Of a DNA stretch of 7,492 nt, positions 5,488 through 7,492 are shown in pieces. Under the pieces are notes generated by a model that was not told the DNA's origin, ran no database searches, and saw only the letters and a list, made by a program, of their open reading frames with translations. The number at the start of each line of letters is the position of its first letter. Position 1 is the first letter of the stretch. The position numbers and the translations under genes are program-made. Source of the DNA: Anaerolineae bacterium (GTDB taxonomy: Bacteria > Chloroflexota > Anaerolineae > 4572-78 > J111); assembly GCA_020433835.1 (NCBI GenBank), contig JAGRBY010000358.1:1-7492 (forward strand). Direction: 5' to 3'.

Positions 5488-7492
5488 ACAACGCCGCTGG
5501 TCACCGACCGTTATTATTCTGGCGATACTCATCGTCATCTATGTTGCTTTCTTTTCAGCCCAACTTTTCTACCATTACTATTCGTTCGGCTCGCGCGCGT
5601 TTGATCTGGGCCACTTCGATCAGGCTATTTGGAACACGATACACGGCCATCCCTTCGCCCAAACCAACCGCCCCGGTGCCATCAATCGCCTCAGCATTCA
5701 CGTCGAGCCGATTTTGCTGCCGGTCTCGCTGCTTTACCTCATCTACGAAGGTCCCGAGATTTTGTTCATTTTCCAGAGCATCGTCATCGCTCTGGGCGCG
5801 GTGCCGGTCTTTGCCCTGGCCCGCTATAAACTCCGCAGCGACGGGCTGGCTTTGGTGTTTGCTACCGCCTATTTGATGTTACCGGCCATGCAAGGCGCGG
5901 CCCTGCTCGATTTCCATCCCGGCGCGTTGGCCCCCACCTTTCTACTGGCGACCTTCTACTTTATGGAAGTGCGTCGCCCCGGCTGGTTTGCCGTTTTCGC
6001 CGTGCTGGCCGGTATGTGCAAAGAGGATATGGCCCTGCTGATTTTTATGATGGGGCTATATGCGGTGGTCATCAATCGCCAATATCGCCTGGGCATTACC
6101 ACCATGGTTGTGTCGATGATTTGGACTTTCCTGGCTGTGTTCGTTATCCCTAAAACCTTTGCCTTATCCGAAAATATTCACTGGGATCGCTACGGCCATC
6201 TAGGTGACGGCGCACCCAACATTGTGCTCAACTTTGTTTTAAACCCTCAAATTGTACTGGCCTACCTGCAAGAAATTAACGTCCTTCGCTATTTTCGCCT
6301 GCTGCTGACTCCCACGGCCTTTCTGGCCTTGCTTAGCCCGATCACATTTCTGCTGGCCGCGCCCTCGCTGGGCGTTAATCTGCTCAGCAGTTTTGAGCCG
6401 ATGCAGCAGGTTAACAGTTTGGTCTATTCTGCGCCCATCGTCCCGGCTCTGTTCATCAGCAGCATTTACGGCACGGCCAATCTCTACAAAATTATCCATT
6501 GGAGCATCGCAAAAATAGGGGATTGGCGCTTAGGCAATTGGGAGATGAGGCGATTACGCCTAAATCAGCACGCCCTGCGCCCCATAGCCTACGTTCCGCG
6601 CTCCCCATCAACCCGCACCCTACACTTTACAGTCGGACTTCTCGTTCTGACGGCCACCTTTTACTATCATATCCAATATGGCTACTTGCCCGGTGGCGGC
6701 CAATATCGCGACTGGCCCGAAATTACCGACCACGACCGGCTGGCCTACGAAATTTTTGACGAGATTCCGCCCGACGCCTCGCTGTCGGCGCATGATCGCC
6801 TCAATCCGCACGTCACCGACCGCGCCATTGTTTACCTTTTCGACGAAGTTAAAGACGCCGATTACATCGTTCTCGACATCACCGAAGACTCCTGGCCGCT
6901 CCATCCCATCGCCCTGCGCGACCGGGTTAAAGATTTCCTGGCCGGCGATTTCGGCGTGGTCGATGGTCAAGACGGCTATTTACTACTGGCCAAAAACCAG
7001 CCCGACCTGCCCAAAACCTTGCCCGACTCCTTCTATGATTTTACCCGCGTCCCCGACCCCACTACCTTTGTCCCCGACCAGACCGTCGAAGTCACCTTCG
7101 ATGACAAGCTGCACTTGATCGGCTACGATTTAACGCTAGGGGCGCACCAACTTGCGCTGCCGGTGATCACGCTCTACTGGGAAGCGCTCGAACCGCTGGA
7201 CGAAGATTACCATCTATGGCCCTTCCTCATCGACCGCGATGGTCACATCATCGACGACACCTCCCAAAAGCCCCTGGTCTCCACCATCTGGCATCCCACC
7301 TCCACATGGTCAACCGATGAGATCATCATGACCAAAACGCTGCCAACCGACTTAGCCCCCACCATCGGCGATGAATTCACGCTGGCCGTCGGCGTCACCC
7401 ACGGCGACTGGCAAGACCCGGCCCAACGCCTGCCGATTACCAGTGCCGACGATGAACTCTACCGTTACGAAAAGAACACCTGGGTGCGGCTC
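5480..7492 (+). CDS. DUF2079 family membrane protein, 3' end outside the window
   Basis: The frame from ATG 5480 stays open to the window end (671 codons), so the protein is incomplete at its C-terminus. It matches the DUF2079 family of polytopic membrane proteins. Family-like motifs appear in order: FDLGHFDQAIWNT (41-53), HVEPILL (74-80), DFHPGAL (144-150), KEDMALL (181-187), YGHLG (238-242) and PSLGVNLLSS (295-304). The role of the family is not established; its architecture resembles GT-C glycosyltransferases. About ten hydrophobic helices end near residue 399, followed by a soluble region. From about 535 onward, a beta-rich domain (VTFDDKLHLIGYDL, ITLYWEALEP, TSTWSTDEII) resembles an extension that I associate with Chloroflexota membrane glycosyltransferases. 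Residues 347-382 form a basic, low-complexity insertion before the last helix. The start overlaps the upstream gene by 8 bp, so both are probably made together. Confidence 0.85.
   Translation, partial: MGKQRRWSPTVIILAILIVIYVAFFSAQLFYHYYSFGSRAFDLGHFDQAIWNTIHGHPFAQTNRPGAINRLSIHVEPILLPVSLLYLIYEGPEILFIFQSIVIALGAVPVFALARYKLRSDGLALVFATAYLMLPAMQGAALLDFHPGALAPTFLLATFYFMEVRRPGWFAVFAVLAGMCKEDMALLIFMMGLYAVVINRQYRLGITTMVVSMIWTFLAVFVIPKTFALSENIHWDRYGHLGDGAPNIVLNFVLNPQIVLAYLQEINVLRYFRLLLTPTAFLALLSPITFLLAAPSLGVNLLSSFEPMQQVNSLVYSAPIVPALFISSIYGTANLYKIIHWSIAKIGDWRLGNWEMRRLRLNQHALRPIAYVPRSPSTRTLHFTVGLLVLTATFYYHIQYGYLPGGGQYRDWPEITDHDRLAYEIFDEIPPDASLSAHDRLNPHVTDRAIVYLFDEVKDADYIVLDITEDSWPLHPIALRDRVKDFLAGDFGVVDGQDGYLLLAKNQPDLPKTLPDSFYDFTRVPDPTTFVPDQTVEVTFDDKLHLIGYDLTLGAHQLALPVITLYWEALEPLDEDYHLWPFLIDRDGHIIDDTSQKPLVSTIWHPTSTWSTDEIIMTKTLPTDLAPTIGDEFTLAVGVTHGDWQDPAQRLPITSADDELYRYEKNTWVRL
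6515..6625 (+). repeat. Low-complexity, repeat-like insertion inside the DUF2079 gene
   Basis: The stretch has imperfect 16-18 bp repeats (GGGATTGGCGCTTAGGC, then AATTGGGAGATGAGGC, then GATTACGCC) followed by C-rich sequence. It is translated as a basic segment rich in R, L, P and W (residues 347-382: GDWRLGNWEMRRLRLNQ, then PRSPSTRTL). It lies between two predicted helices where a short loop would be expected. Its style resembles intergenic simple repeats more than membrane-protein coding sequence. The reading frame continues without a break on both sides. Confidence 0.45.

Noticed and set aside
5448..5876. Plus-strand frame of 142 codons across the gene junction
   Set aside because: It overlaps the DUF2079 frame, which carries clear family motifs, and shows only low-complexity S/R/F sequence.
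6678..7118. Plus-strand frame of 146 codons inside the DUF2079 gene
   Set aside because: It is a P/T/S-rich shadow of the DUF2079 frame, which continues unbroken to the window end.

Overview
The window looks like a piece of a bacterial chromosome, most likely from Chloroflexota (Anaerolineae-like). This placement is an inference from gene content: a DUF2079 membrane protein with an extra C-terminal beta-rich domain, a GT39-type membrane protein, and many short palindromic and tandem repeats between genes. No rRNA, tRNA or other firm phylogenetic marker is present.

Layout, left to right. Positions 1-173 hold the end of a degenerate tandem array with a period of about 42 bp. It is followed by a small unrecognised reading frame (192-347, +) that may be an intact 51-residue protein or the 3' remnant of a longer gene. 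Positions 348-719 contain no gene but at least four different inverted repeats, including a 124-bp hairpin element that looks like a MITE. A large class III fructose-1,6-bisphosphatase gene (fbp, 720-2687, -) follows. Its leader contains a perfect 11-bp inverted repeat.

Next comes a higBA-type toxin-antitoxin pair on the minus strand (higB 3355-3646, higA 3049-3336). The antitoxin is intact. The toxin frame is broken by one extra base in a run of seven C, so full-length HigB cannot be read without a frameshift. A divergent intergenic region (3647-3879) carries a candidate higBA promoter with two TGTACAA boxes 20 bp apart, a candidate plus-strand promoter whose -10 box lies in a 12-bp palindrome, and a cluster of AGCTGAT-like repeats.

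The right half is a two-gene operon on the plus strand: a GT-C fold (GT39/ArnT-like) polytopic membrane glycosyltransferase (3880-5487), overlapping by 8 bp a DUF2079 membrane protein (5480 to the window end, 3' incomplete). Together they suggest cell-surface glycan or lipid-linked sugar transfer. Both genes carry an apparent low-complexity or repeat-derived insertion in the loop just before the last predicted membrane helix.

I do not see a clearly new biological system here. The observations most worth checking are the frameshifted toxin, the repeat-derived segments inside both membrane-protein genes, and the MITE-like hairpin.
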